From contig JAACDD010000052.1 in assembly GCA_009937085.1 (NCBI GenBank), positions 1 to 6,922 of the forward strand: DNA of 6,922 nt, read 5' to 3'. The position numbers were made by a program, and so were the translations under genes. Source of the DNA: Bacteroidota bacterium (GTDB taxonomy: Bacteria; Bacteroidota; Bacteroidia; Flavobacteriales; Flavobacteriaceae). The notes under the pieces were generated by a model, which searched no databases, was not told the origin of the DNA, and worked only from the letters and a program-made list of their open reading frames with translations. Shown in pieces: positions 1 to 6,737 of this stretch (within the stretch, counting starts at the first letter, position 1; each line of letters opens with the position of its first letter).

Positions 1-1104
1 TAAAATCATGATGATACCAAAATGAACAGGATCAATTCCCAATTGGGTTACTATGGGAAGAAAAATGGGAGTAAATATCAATACTGCTGGTGTCATGTCC
101 ATGAAAATACCCACAAACAACAAGGTGAAATTAATTAGTAGTAGTATCACAATTTTGTTATCGCTAAGCGATAAAATACCACTGCTTATCATTTCGGGAA
201 TATTCTCATAAGACAATACCCACGACATACTCATGGATGCACCTATCAGGAACATTACAATAGCTGTTGTGGTAGAAGATTTTAGCAAAATAGTAGGGAG
301 CGTTTTAAACGTGATTTCTTTATAAACAAATCCCAAAACAAGAGTATAAATAACAGCAATTGCAGATGCTTCGGTAGCTGTAAAAACACCCGAAACAATA
401 CCACCAATTACTACAAAAAGCAGCATCAAACTTGGAAATGCGCGAACAAAAGAGCCGAAAACTGTTTTGAGTGGTGCCCGTTTTCCTGTTTTAAAGTTTT
501 TCTTTTTTGCCCATATCATAGCAACAGCCATTAAAAACAAGCCTGTTAGTATGCCAGGAATATATCCAGCTAAAAACAAAGCTGCAATGGAAGCGCCCCC
601 GCTAGCCAATGAATACACGATTAAAATATTACTAGGTGGAATAACCAATCCAGTAGTAGCAGAAGTGATATTTATTGCCACCCCAAAACCTTTAGAGTAT
701 CCTTCCTTTTCCATCTCGGGGCCTAAAATACTTCCCATGGCAGAGGCTGATGCCATGGCAGAACCAGCAACAGAACCCATTAACATGGCGGATATAACAT
801 TAATAAGTGCTAAACCACCGGGTAAAAAGCCAACCAATGCTTTGGCAAATGCAACTAGTCTGTGGGCCACGCCTCCCTTATTCATCAACTCTCCTGACAA
901 TATAAAAAACGGGATAGCCAACAAGGCAAAACTATCTATCCCAGTTGCCATGCGTTGGGAAATAGTAGTCAATGCAGGTAAAAAAGGAACACTTACCAAA
1001 AGGGTGAATAGCGATGATATTATAATACTCCAAGCAACAGGTGTCCCTAGTGACAGTAGTAACAAAAAACTAAATAACAGTACGGCTATTGAAAAAACTT
1101 CCAT
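1..1104 (-). CDS. dctM: TRAP transporter large permease subunit DctM (3' part cut off by window edge)
   Basis: This is the large membrane subunit of a tripartite ATP-independent periplasmic (TRAP) transporter. It is the ion-coupled channel protein that takes substrate from the DctP binding protein across the inner membrane. The frame is open for 368 codons from the ATG at 1104 to the window edge; family members are usually about 425-435 residues, so only the C-terminal end is missing. The protein is almost wholly hydrophobic. Typical M-subunit segments are visible: SGELMNKGG at residues 70-78, the GSVAGSAMASA glycine/alanine stretch at 110-120, GLVIPPSN at 152-159, FTATEASAIAVIYTL at 241-255, and a late segment with GIFMDM (332-337) and GIDPVHFG (356-363). 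The start codon shares one base with the dctQ stop (TAATG), which supports this start and points to coupled translation. Substrate cannot be read from this subunit; a uronate is inferred from the neighbours. Confidence 0.95.
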   Translation of the reverse strand, partial: MEVFSIAVLLFSFLLLLSLGTPVAWSIIISSLFTLLVSVPFLPALTTISQRMATGIDSFALLAIPFFILSGELMNKGGVAHRLVAFAKALVGFLPGGLALINVISAMLMGSVAGSAMASASAMGSILGPEMEKEGYSKGFGVAINITSATTGLVIPPSNILIVYSLASGGASIAALFLAGYIPGILTGLFLMAVAMIWAKKKNFKTGKRAPLKTVFGSFVRAFPSLMLLFVVIGGIVSGVFTATEASAIAVIYTLVLGFVYKEITFKTLPTILLKSSTTTAIVMFLIGASMSMSWVLSYENIPEMISSGILSLSDNKIVILLLINFTLLFVGIFMDMTPAVLIFTPIFLPIVTQLGIDPVHFGIIMIL

Positions 1105-1571
1105 TATGATTTGTTTAATGTTAGATCACAGAACTTGTAAAAAACAATACATGCCCCGCTTAGTGGTACACACATATAAACAAGGTATAGTGGAATTTGT
1201 AATGCGGCAGATTTTTGACCTAGCACATAACTTAAATATACAAGTCTTGAGCCGCCAATGATAAAAATCAAAACGGTAGCCAAAATGATAATCGAAAATA
1301 TAACTTTTTGCATAGCTTTTTGACGAGACGAACTCAATTGACTGGGAAGAATGTCTATGGCAACATGAAGTCGTTTTCCAGAAACATAGGCGGTACCCAT
1401 AACACCCAACCATATCATGAGATAGCGAGCCAATTCGTCTGTAAATGAGCTTGGATTTGCCAAGACATACCTTGAAAAAACTTGCCAACTTACATTAAGC
1501 ACCATGATGCCCAGCAAGGCTACCAAAATAATCTCCAAAATGCGGTTTAATTTATTTTGCATGCCTTTCAT
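1104..1571 (-). CDS. dctQ: TRAP transporter small permease subunit DctQ
   Basis: This is the small membrane subunit of the TRAP transporter, which partners DctM in the inner membrane and helps dock the binding protein. At 155 residues it has the usual size. Four hydrophobic segments can be seen at about residues 11-30, 49-64, 89-110 and 125-147. Family hallmarks are FSRYVL (32-37), then DELARYLMIWLG (45-56) with the acidic residue and Arg before the second helix, then KRLHVAIDIL (66-75), and the PLYLVYMCVPLSG segment (127-139) of the last helix. It lies 2 nt downstream of dctP and overlaps dctM by 1 nt. Met1 is chosen as start because it sits directly after the dctP stop. Met4 is an in-frame alternative and has an AGGA nine bases upstream, so the true start could be three codons later. 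Confidence 0.93.
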   Translation of the reverse strand: MKGMQNKLNRILEIILVALLGIMVLNVSWQVFSRYVLANPSSFTDELARYLMIWLGVMGTAYVSGKRLHVAIDILPSQLSSSRQKAMQKVIFSIIILATVLIFIIGGSRLVYLSYVLGQKSAALQIPLYLVYMCVPLSGACIVFYKFCDLTLNKS

Positions 1572-1573
1572 TC

Positions 1574-2539
1574 CTATTGATTTTTTATTTGATTAATCAA
1601 CATATCCATTTCCCCATTTGTGCGGTAATAGTCGTAAACAGGCTTAACCATGTCCTCAAACATTTTCTTGTCAGGATAAACAATTTCTACACCCGCTTTT
1701 TTAAGTTCACGCAGCGAATACGCTTCGGATTCTGCCCACAACTGACGTTGATAAATAACAGAAATTTCAACTGCTTCATTGAGCCATTCTTTTTGGTTTT
1801 CGTTTAAGCCGTCCCAAAAATAAGAACCACTTACCAAAACATCAGGCAAGGTTGTATGTTCGTCAAGAGTATAGTGTTTACACACCTCAAACTGCTTGGA
1901 AAGGTAAAAACTTGGTGGATTATTTTCTGCGCCATCCACCACTTCTTGTTGCAGCGAGGTATACAGCTCACCCCATGAAATTGGCGTAGGAGAACCACCC
2001 ATGCTTTCAACCATTTTCATAGCTGTAACACTTTCCATGACTCTAATTTTTAACCCTTTCAAATCTGATGGGGATGCAATTGGCTTACGCTTAGTATAAA
2101 AACTTCGACTACCAGCATCATAATAAGCCAAGCCCTTAATCCTAAAGGATAATGTTTCATTGAGTAACTGCTTACCAATAGCGCCATCCAAAACTGCAAA
2201 CGTATGTGCTTTGTCACGGAATAAATAAGGTAGCCCAAGCACTTTCATGTTGGGAGAAAAATTTTCCAGAACACCTGTAGATACTTTGGTGATATCAAGG
2301 CTTCCTATTTGTAATAATTCAAGGCATTCGCGCTCAGAACCCAGCTGTTGATTTGGATATATTTTAATTTGCATAGTCCCTGAAGAAATTCGGTAAAGCT
2401 CTTCCCCCATTTTTACCATAGCCTTATGGACAGAGTGGTTGGTATCAAGCGCATGACCCAAGCGAATAATACGCTTGCTATTGTCCTGTTGACATGCAAC
2501 GAACAAGAGAAGCAAAAAATATAATAAGGCTTTTTTCAT
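1574..2539 (-). CDS. dctP: TRAP transporter substrate-binding protein DctP, predicted lipoprotein (uronate-type)
   Basis: This is the extracytoplasmic solute receptor of the TRAP system. It binds the substrate in the periplasm and delivers it to DctQM. The 321-residue length fits the DctP family. The N-terminus is a lipoprotein signal: Lys-Lys, a leucine-rich core (residues 4-13) and a lipobox ending FVAC with Cys16 as likely lipidation site; Phe at -3 is less usual than Leu. Family signatures follow: LGHALDTNHSVHKA at 27-40, the Arg of DLKGLKIRVM (R166), which matches the conserved carboxylate-binding Arg of this family, R145 in GSRSFY, and the GELYTSLQQEVVDGAENN stretch at 190-207. Binding of a hexuronate is inferred from kduI, kduD and uxaC in the same operon, not read from the pocket. 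The ATG overlaps the uxaC stop as ATGA. A lipid anchor would hold the receptor at the membrane instead of leaving it soluble. Confidence 0.93.
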   Translation of the reverse strand: MKKALLYFLLLLFVACQQDNSKRIIRLGHALDTNHSVHKAMVKMGEELYRISSGTMQIKIYPNQQLGSERECLELLQIGSLDITKVSTGVLENFSPNMKVLGLPYLFRDKAHTFAVLDGAIGKQLLNETLSFRIKGLAYYDAGSRSFYTKRKPIASPSDLKGLKIRVMESVTAMKMVESMGGSPTPISWGELYTSLQQEVVDGAENNPPSFYLSKQFEVCKHYTLDEHTTLPDVLVSGSYFWDGLNENQKEWLNEAVEISVIYQRQLWAESEAYSLRELKKAGVEIVYPDKKMFEDMVKPVYDYYRTNGEMDMLINQIKNQ

Positions 2540-3954
2540 TCGTGTGAATAAAAATTAAAATAGGATTTAGCATTGTGATAACATATGTCGGACACTATGG
2601 TTCCCATGGCATCTAAATCGCGTGGCAACAACCCCTTTTCAACATCTTCACCGATAATATTACACAACAGCCTTCTAAAGTACTCATGTCTTGGAAAAGA
2701 CATAAAGCTTCGTGAATCTGTAAGCATTCCAACAAAGGTGCTTAAAACACCCATGTTTGACAAGCTATTAATTTGTTTACGCATTCCATCCAATTGATCT
2801 AAAAACCACCAACTTGCTCCATATTGAATCTTGCCACTCACGCTACCATCGTTAAAATTTCCTGCCATAGTTGCAAAAAGTGCATTTTGTGCCGGGTTTA
2901 AATTGTATAAAATGGTTTTGGCCAACTCATTATTGGTGTCAAGTGAATCTAAAAACCTTGAGAGACCTTGCGCTTGATGAAAATCTCCAATAGAGTCACA
3001 ACCCATATCAGGACCCAAATTGCTGAGCATACGACTACTATTGTTACGTAATGCGCCAAGGTGGTATTGTTGTACCCAGCCACGTTTGTGATAGCCCTTT
3101 GCTAAAAACAACAAAACAGCAGTTTTAAATTGCTCAAGATCATTGACGTTCAAATGCTTTCCTTTAGCTTTTTTTTGCATTACAACATCGGCCATTTCAT
3201 CTGAGGTCTCAGTATAGCGAATTTGTTCCAAACCATGATCCGATATTGTACACCCATGAGCCGCAAAGTAATCCATCCGCTTATCCAAGGCTTTTTTAAG
3301 TGTGCTGAATGAATCTATCTTGTGTCCTACAACCGTTTCCAATTTGGCTAAATAGGCATTGAAGTTCTCATGCTGTATTTCTATGGCCTTGTCTGGACGA
3401 AAAGCAGGCAAAAGCGTAAGTGAATCATTAACACCAAATGCTTTATGGTGTTCTAAACTATCCGTAGGGTCATCTGTCGTACATATTATCTCAACACCTA
3501 ATTTTTTAATGAGATTTAAGCAACTGTATTCTGTTTGATGTAGTAAGGCAGTAGTTTGCTCATAAATAGCCGCTGCATTGTCAGCGTTGAGCAATACATC
3601 AATGCCGAAGTATCTTTTAAGCTCAAGGTGTGTCCAGTGGTAAAGTGGGTTACGAATAAGCTTTGGCACGCAAGAAGCCCAAGCAATAAATTTCTCTTTA
3701 GGTGAAGCTTCCCCCGTTATGTATCGCTCATCAACGCCCAAGGTCCGCATAGCACGCCACTTATAATGATCGCCATCAATCCATATTTCTGTTATATTTT
3801 TAAACTGATAATCATTTGCTATTTGAGCAGGAGATAGATGACAATGATAATCAATGATAGGTAGCTTGGCAGCGTAGTTTACGTAAAGTTCAAGTGCGAA
3901 GGGACTATCAAGTAAAAACCCTTCATCAATAAACGATTTGTGTTTTCTGATCAT
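2536..3954 (-). CDS. uxaC: Uronate (glucuronate/galacturonate) isomerase
   Basis: Uronate isomerase (EC 5.3.1.12) interconverts D-galacturonate and D-tagaturonate, or D-glucuronate and D-fructuronate. It is the first cytoplasmic step of the route from saturated uronates to KDG. The 472 residues match the family length. It belongs to the amidohydrolase superfamily: the metal-binding HxH is in DYHCHL (H37, H39), TTDDP lies at 159-163, HLGALRNN at 298-305 contains another conserved His (H298), GCDSIGD is at 318-324, and LTDSRSFMSFPRHEYFRR (411-428) carries the conserved Asp413 and Arg415. No key residue appears lost and the frame is intact. Its ATG overlaps the kduD stop and its stop overlaps the dctP start, both as ATGA. 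The reductase (UxaB/UxuB) and dehydratase (UxaA/UxuA) that should follow are not in the window. Use on galacturonate is inferred from the pectin-like context; glucuronate is equally possible. Confidence 0.96.
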   Translation of the reverse strand: MIRKHKSFIDEGFLLDSPFALELYVNYAAKLPIIDYHCHLSPAQIANDYQFKNITEIWIDGDHYKWRAMRTLGVDERYITGEASPKEKFIAWASCVPKLIRNPLYHWTHLELKRYFGIDVLLNADNAAAIYEQTTALLHQTEYSCLNLIKKLGVEIICTTDDPTDSLEHHKAFGVNDSLTLLPAFRPDKAIEIQHENFNAYLAKLETVVGHKIDSFSTLKKALDKRMDYFAAHGCTISDHGLEQIRYTETSDEMADVVMQKKAKGKHLNVNDLEQFKTAVLLFLAKGYHKRGWVQQYHLGALRNNSSRMLSNLGPDMGCDSIGDFHQAQGLSRFLDSLDTNNELAKTILYNLNPAQNALFATMAGNFNDGSVSGKIQYGASWWFLDQLDGMRKQINSLSNMGVLSTFVGMLTDSRSFMSFPRHEYFRRLLCNIIGEDVEKGLLPRDLDAMGTIVSDICYHNAKSYFNFYSHE

Positions 3955-4733
3955 AGCTCATTAGTTGGTTTTCCAATTGTTGCTAATATGCCGCCGTCTA
4001 CGTAAATAATTTGGCCATTTACAAAATCACTTGCTTTTGATGCGAGGAATACTGCCGTTCCTTTAAGGTCATCTGTTTTACCCCAACGGCCAGCAGGTGT
4101 TCTGTTAATAATAAACTCGTTAAATGGGTGTCCATCTACTCGTATTGGAGCGGTTTGAGAAGTCTCAAAATAGCCAGGGCCTATGCCATTGACTTGTATA
4201 TTGTGTTTGGCCCACTCTGTGGCTAAGTTTCTTGTAAGCATTTTCAAACCACCTTTGGCAGCTGCATAAGCACTAACTGTGTTACGGCCCAACTCACTCA
4301 TCATCGAGCAGATATTAATAATTTTTCCTGATTTACGTGACACCATAGGGATGGCAAACTGTTGTGCTAGATGAAAAGCGCCTGTAAGGTGAACATCCGT
4401 GACGGCTCTAAAGTCCTCGGGGCTCATTTCAAGTGCCGGAGTTCTTTTAATAATACCCGCATTATTGATAAGAATATCAACTTGTTGCTTTTTAAGAATT
4501 TCAGCAGTCACTTTTTTTACTTGCTCATCGTTGGTAACATCCAATACATATCCAGTTACATTAAAATCCCTTTTTGTGTATTCATAAATAGCACCCTTTA
4601 ACTTGTAGGGGCTTGTACTTGAAATAATGAGTTTGGCTCCTGCCTCTGCAAGTCCTATTGCCATAGCCATACCAAGTCCGTGTGTTGCGCCAGAAACAAA
4701 TGCTGTTTTTCCTGTCAGATCAAATGGATTCAT
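3951..4733 (-). CDS. kduD: Short-chain dehydrogenase, KduD-type (2-dehydro-3-deoxy-D-gluconate 5-dehydrogenase; gluconate 5-dehydrogenase-like)
   Basis: This is a classical short-chain dehydrogenase/reductase of 260 residues. In this operon it most likely reduces 2,5-diketo-3-deoxygluconate, the KduI product, to KDG with NAD(P)H in the cytoplasm. The Rossmann glycine motif is SGATHGLG at 14-21, NNAG at 90-93, and the catalytic Ser-Tyr-Lys are S143, Y156 and K160 (AYAAAKGG). The C-terminal half (NGIGPGYF, 182-189; VDGGILATIGKP, 245-256) resembles proteins I recall being named 'gluconate 5-dehydrogenase' in Bacteroidota, so databases may use that name. The KduD role is inferred from the adjacent kduI. 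One oddity: the fourth residue of the SDR catalytic tetrad, normally Asn in an N(L/V)xG-like context, is His115 (DVHLTG). The start is an ATG 3 nt after the kduI stop, and the stop overlaps uxaC. Confidence 0.9.
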   Translation of the reverse strand: MNPFDLTGKTAFVSGATHGLGMAMAIGLAEAGAKLIISSTSPYKLKGAIYEYTKRDFNVTGYVLDVTNDEQVKKVTAEILKKQQVDILINNAGIIKRTPALEMSPEDFRAVTDVHLTGAFHLAQQFAIPMVSRKSGKIINICSMMSELGRNTVSAYAAAKGGLKMLTRNLATEWAKHNIQVNGIGPGYFETSQTAPIRVDGHPFNEFIINRTPAGRWGKTDDLKGTAVFLASKASDFVNGQIIYVDGGILATIGKPTNEL

Positions 4734-4736
4734 ATT

Positions 4737-5573
4737 TTAACGTAATTCGTTAATTTTTACACCATCCATATCTCCGTAATCTAAGTTTTCCCCTGCCATA
4801 CCCCAAATAAAGGAATAGTTTGAAGTGCCACATCCACTGTGGATAGACCATGACGGTGAAATTACCGCTTGATGGTTTTGCATAAAGATATGTCTTGTTT
4901 CTTGAGGTTCACCCATAAAATGAGAAATGGAATTGTTAGCATCAATGTCTAAATAAAAATAAACTTCCATTCTTCTTAGATGCGTATGTGTAGGCATGGT
5001 ATTCCACACATTTCCTTCATATAACATGGTAAGGCCCATCTGCAACTGACATGTAGGTATGATTTCTTGAACAATAAGTTTTTTTATGCGTCTTTTGTTC
5101 GCATTCTTATCGTCTCCGAGCTCTACATATTGTGCCCGTTCAGATGATATTTTTTCAGTTGGGTAGCTTTTATGTGCTGGGGTAGAATTGTAATAAAACA
5201 AAGGAGAAGAGCCTGAGGTGTTTTCAAAAACGACATCTTTAGCGCCTCTACCAACATACAACGCTTCTTGATTTTCAAGGGTATAGGCAGTACCATCTAC
5301 GCGAACAATACCCGTTTCACCAACATTAATAATGCCCAATTCTCTGCGTTCCAAAAAATAATCCGCTCGTAGCTCATCTATAGCCTCTAAGGCAAGTGGT
5401 TTGTATACGGGTTGTGCGCCTCCTACAAGGTATCGGTCGTAAGTGGTATAATAGGCCGTAATATGATCAGGGTTGAAAATGGTTCCTATTAAAAAGCGAT
5501 TTCTTAACTCAGCTGTGTCAAAATTTTTCGCTTCTGTCGGGCTAGTAGCTAAGTACGTATTTTTTGATTGCAT
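4737..5573 (-). CDS. kduI: 5-dehydro-4-deoxy-D-glucuronate isomerase (DKI isomerase)
   Basis: KduI (EC 5.3.1.17) converts 5-keto-4-deoxyuronate, formed from the 4,5-unsaturated uronate that polysaccharide lyases release, to 2,5-diketo-3-deoxygluconate in the cytoplasm. The protein has 278 residues, the same length as the E. coli enzyme as I remember it. It is a cupin-fold enzyme, and the zinc ligands are in place: H196 and H198 in MPTHTH, E203 in RRMEVYFY, and H245 in SPSWSIHSG. Further family blocks are YFLERRELGIINVG (72-85), ALYVGRGAKDVVF (104-116), YYNSTPAHKSYPT (127-139), GEPQETRHI (221-229) and FIWGMAGEN (255-263). It is the first catabolic gene of the operon. The start at 5573 sits about 20 bp downstream of a Bacteroidota-type -7 box. 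Its presence indicates that lyase products are consumed here. Confidence 0.97.
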   Translation of the reverse strand: MQSKNTYLATSPTEAKNFDTAELRNRFLIGTIFNPDHITAYYTTYDRYLVGGAQPVYKPLALEAIDELRADYFLERRELGIINVGETGIVRVDGTAYTLENQEALYVGRGAKDVVFENTSGSSPLFYYNSTPAHKSYPTEKISSERAQYVELGDDKNANKRRIKKLIVQEIIPTCQLQMGLTMLYEGNVWNTMPTHTHLRRMEVYFYLDIDANNSISHFMGEPQETRHIFMQNHQAVISPSWSIHSGCGTSNYSFIWGMAGENLDYGDMDGVKINELR

Positions 5574-5592
5574 ATAAAATTGTAATGGATTG

Positions 5593-5624
5593 CAAATGTA
5601 ATTAAAGTGAATACATTTTTCAAA
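5593..5624 (-). promoter_or_regulatory. Putative Bacteroidota-type promoter for the kduI-kduD-uxaC-dctPQM operon
   Basis: On the minus strand the lacI-kduI gap contains TTTG (5624-5621), then exactly 20 bp, then TACATTTG (5600-5593). This fits the Bacteroidota primary-sigma consensus of TTG/TTTG about 20 bp upstream of TAnnTTTG. Transcription would start near 5587, giving a leader of about 14 nt before the kduI ATG. A second TAnnTTTG match, TATATTTG (5628-5621), overlaps the -33 element and could serve as an alternative -7 box. The promoter would let the catabolic genes be induced separately from lacI, although no terminator prevents read-through from lacI. Confidence 0.6.
5610..5619. promoter_or_regulatory. 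Possible weak LacI-type operator in the kduI promoter
   Basis: The minus strand reads AAAATGTATT here, one base from the AAAATGTTTT site and two from the perfect AAAACGTTTT palindrome in the divergent region upstream of lacI. It lies between the putative -33 and -7 elements, where bound repressor would block transcription. The sequence is AT-rich, so a chance match is quite possible. Confidence 0.3.
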
Positions 5625-5639
5625 TATATTTTTTAGCTA

Positions 5640-6671
5640 CTAGTGCATTGTTCGATTATTTTTCAATGAAGAATCCCTTATGCAAAGCTTGGGTTTTAGT
5701 TTAATAGCGTGCTCAATATTCGCATTTTTTGAATTCATTTGATCTAAGAAAACACGGGCAGCACTTTTACCCATTTCGTAGGGACTTTGCTCAATTGAAG
5801 TCAATGTCAAATCCAATAGTTCAGTAAAAGGTTCGTTACTAAATCCAACTACTGCAACATCATCTGGGATACTAACATTCTGTTCTTTTAGTTCTTGCAT
5901 CACACCAAGTGCTATATAGTCACTTGAGCAAAAAATAGCATCAATATTAGCATCGCTAGACAATATTTGACGTGCTACTTTTCTTCCAGAGGCAATATCA
6001 CTATTGGCTTGAAACACAAGTTCTTTCCTAAAGTCAATACCGTTGTATTTTAAGGATTCTTTGTATCCCTTAAAACGATTCGTATATATATTAAGATTTA
6101 AATCAACCGTGACATAAGCTATTTGGCTACAGCCTTGGTCAATCAAGTGTTGTGTGGCAATTTTTCCACCTAACACATCATCTGTCTCTACACAACTTGA
6201 GTTTTCAATATCAGCCTTTCTATCAAAAAAAATAAGGGGTAAATTGTTGTCAATAATCTTATTGAAATGATCTTTAATTCGAGTTGTTTTGGAAACAGAA
6301 ATAAGCACGCCATCAACTTGATTTTGCAAGAGCGCTTCAATAATATCTTTCTCTTTTCTCTCAGATTCATTTGATTGGAATATCATTACTTGATAACCCT
6401 TGGGATATAACTCTTCCTCAACACCCATAATAATATTTGAAAAGAAATGACGATTAATAAAAGGGACAACCAAACCAACCTGATTTGTTCTACCGCTTTT
6501 CAAAGCCAAAGCATGGCGGTTTTTGAAATAACTTAACTCATCAGCAGCTTCCAAAACCATTTTCTTGGTTTTTTTACTTATTAGCTCACTATCGTTTAAC
6601 GCACGTGATACCGTAGCAGCGGTAATATTAAGCTTTGTAGCAATGTCGTATATGGTTGTTTTTTTTTTCAC
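5640..6671 (-). CDS. LacI/GalR-family transcriptional regulator
   Basis: This is a sugar-responsive DNA-binding regulator of 343 residues, a normal length for the family. The N-terminal helix-turn-helix covers about residues 5-50 (TIYDIATKLNITAATVSRAL at 6-25). A hinge with ALALKSGR follows (54-61), and then a periplasmic-binding-protein-like ligand domain from about residue 65 (VGLVVPFINRHFFSNI; DGVLISVS at 120-127; IFFDRK at 147-152; AIFCSSDYIALGVMQEL at 245-261; VAVVGFSNEP at 272-281). The start is GTG at 6671: an in-frame stop lies eight codons upstream, no in-frame ATG lies between, and any later start would remove the HTH. Codons 2-5 contain a run of ten A. It is the first gene on the minus strand, 66 nt before kduI, and divergent to an exported protein. 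The likely role is substrate-responsive control of both units, with a uronate catabolite as effector; the ligand is inferred from context. Confidence 0.94.
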   Translation of the reverse strand: MKKKTTIYDIATKLNITAATVSRALNDSELISKKTKKMVLEAADELSYFKNRHALALKSGRTNQVGLVVPFINRHFFSNIIMGVEEELYPKGYQVMIFQSNESERKEKDIIEALLQNQVDGVLISVSKTTRIKDHFNKIIDNNLPLIFFDRKADIENSSCVETDDVLGGKIATQHLIDQGCSQIAYVTVDLNLNIYTNRFKGYKESLKYNGIDFRKELVFQANSDIASGRKVARQILSSDANIDAIFCSSDYIALGVMQELKEQNVSIPDDVAVVGFSNEPFTELLDLTLTSIEQSPYEMGKSAARVFLDQMNSKNANIEHAIKLKPKLCIRDSSLKNNRTMH

Positions 6672-6679
6672 ATTTTTTA

Positions 6680-6694
6680 AAGTTCGGTAAACTT
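6680..6694. repeat. Short inverted repeat ahead of lacI
   Basis: AAGTT and AACTT form 5-bp inverted arms around CGGTA, just upstream of the lacI GTG and overlapping its possible -7 box. It could be a second kind of regulator site or chance. It is too short and AT-rich to act as a terminator. Confidence 0.25.
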
Positions 6695-6722
6695 ATTAAA
6701 AATGTTTTGAATTTTAATCAAA
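6688..6722 (-). promoter_or_regulatory. Possible lacI promoter
   Basis: On the minus strand TTTG (6722-6719) is followed after 23 bp by TAAGTTTA (6695-6688), a one-mismatch match to TAnnTTTG. The spacing is a few bases longer than usual. The -33 element overlaps the AAAACGTTTT palindrome, so autoregulation would be possible. This is weak evidence in AT-rich DNA. Confidence 0.25.
6699..6708. promoter_or_regulatory. Second LacI-type operator-like site
   Basis: AAAATGTTTT differs by one base from the perfect palindrome at 6721-6730. The two centres are 22 bp apart, close to two helical turns, so two dimers would sit on nearly the same face. The site overlaps the putative -33 element of the plus-strand gene. 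Confidence 0.4.
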
Positions 6723-6737
6723 AACGTTTTATATTGT
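6706..6737 (+). promoter_or_regulatory. Putative promoter of the divergent exported-protein gene
   Basis: TTTG (6706-6709), 20 bp, then TATATTGT (6730-6737) resembles the Bacteroidota TTTG-N20-TAnnTTTG layout, with two mismatches at the end of the -7 box. A start near 6743 would leave a leader of about 16 nt before the ATG at 6759. Both operator-like sites overlap its elements. A degenerate -7 box would fit a regulated promoter, but the match is weaker than that for kduI. Confidence 0.4.
6721..6730. promoter_or_regulatory. Putative LacI-family operator (perfect palindrome)
   Basis: AAAACGTTTT is a perfect 10-bp palindrome with a central CG, the usual form of LacI/GalR-family operators. It lies between the regulator and the divergent exported-protein gene, and its last base overlaps the putative -7 box of the plus-strand gene. 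The local LacI-type regulator is the obvious candidate ligand; this is inferred from position and symmetry. Confidence 0.55.

Noticed and set aside
467..1261. A 264-codon open frame on the plus strand
   Set aside because: It lies almost wholly antisense to dctM, whose protein matches the TRAP large permease family along its whole length. The plus-strand translation has no recognisable domain and appears to be a shadow frame.
1126..1488. A 120-codon minus-strand open frame
   Set aside because: It is another frame inside dctQ; the dctQ frame carries the family motifs and four membrane segments.
5625..5639. AT-rich stretch after lacI as a terminator
   Set aside because: On the transcribed minus strand it is A-rich with no GC stem before a T run, so it does not look like an intrinsic terminator.
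6657..6668. Poly-T run on the plus strand as a terminator
   Set aside because: It lies inside the lacI coding sequence (poly-A on the coding strand) and has no stem-loop before it.
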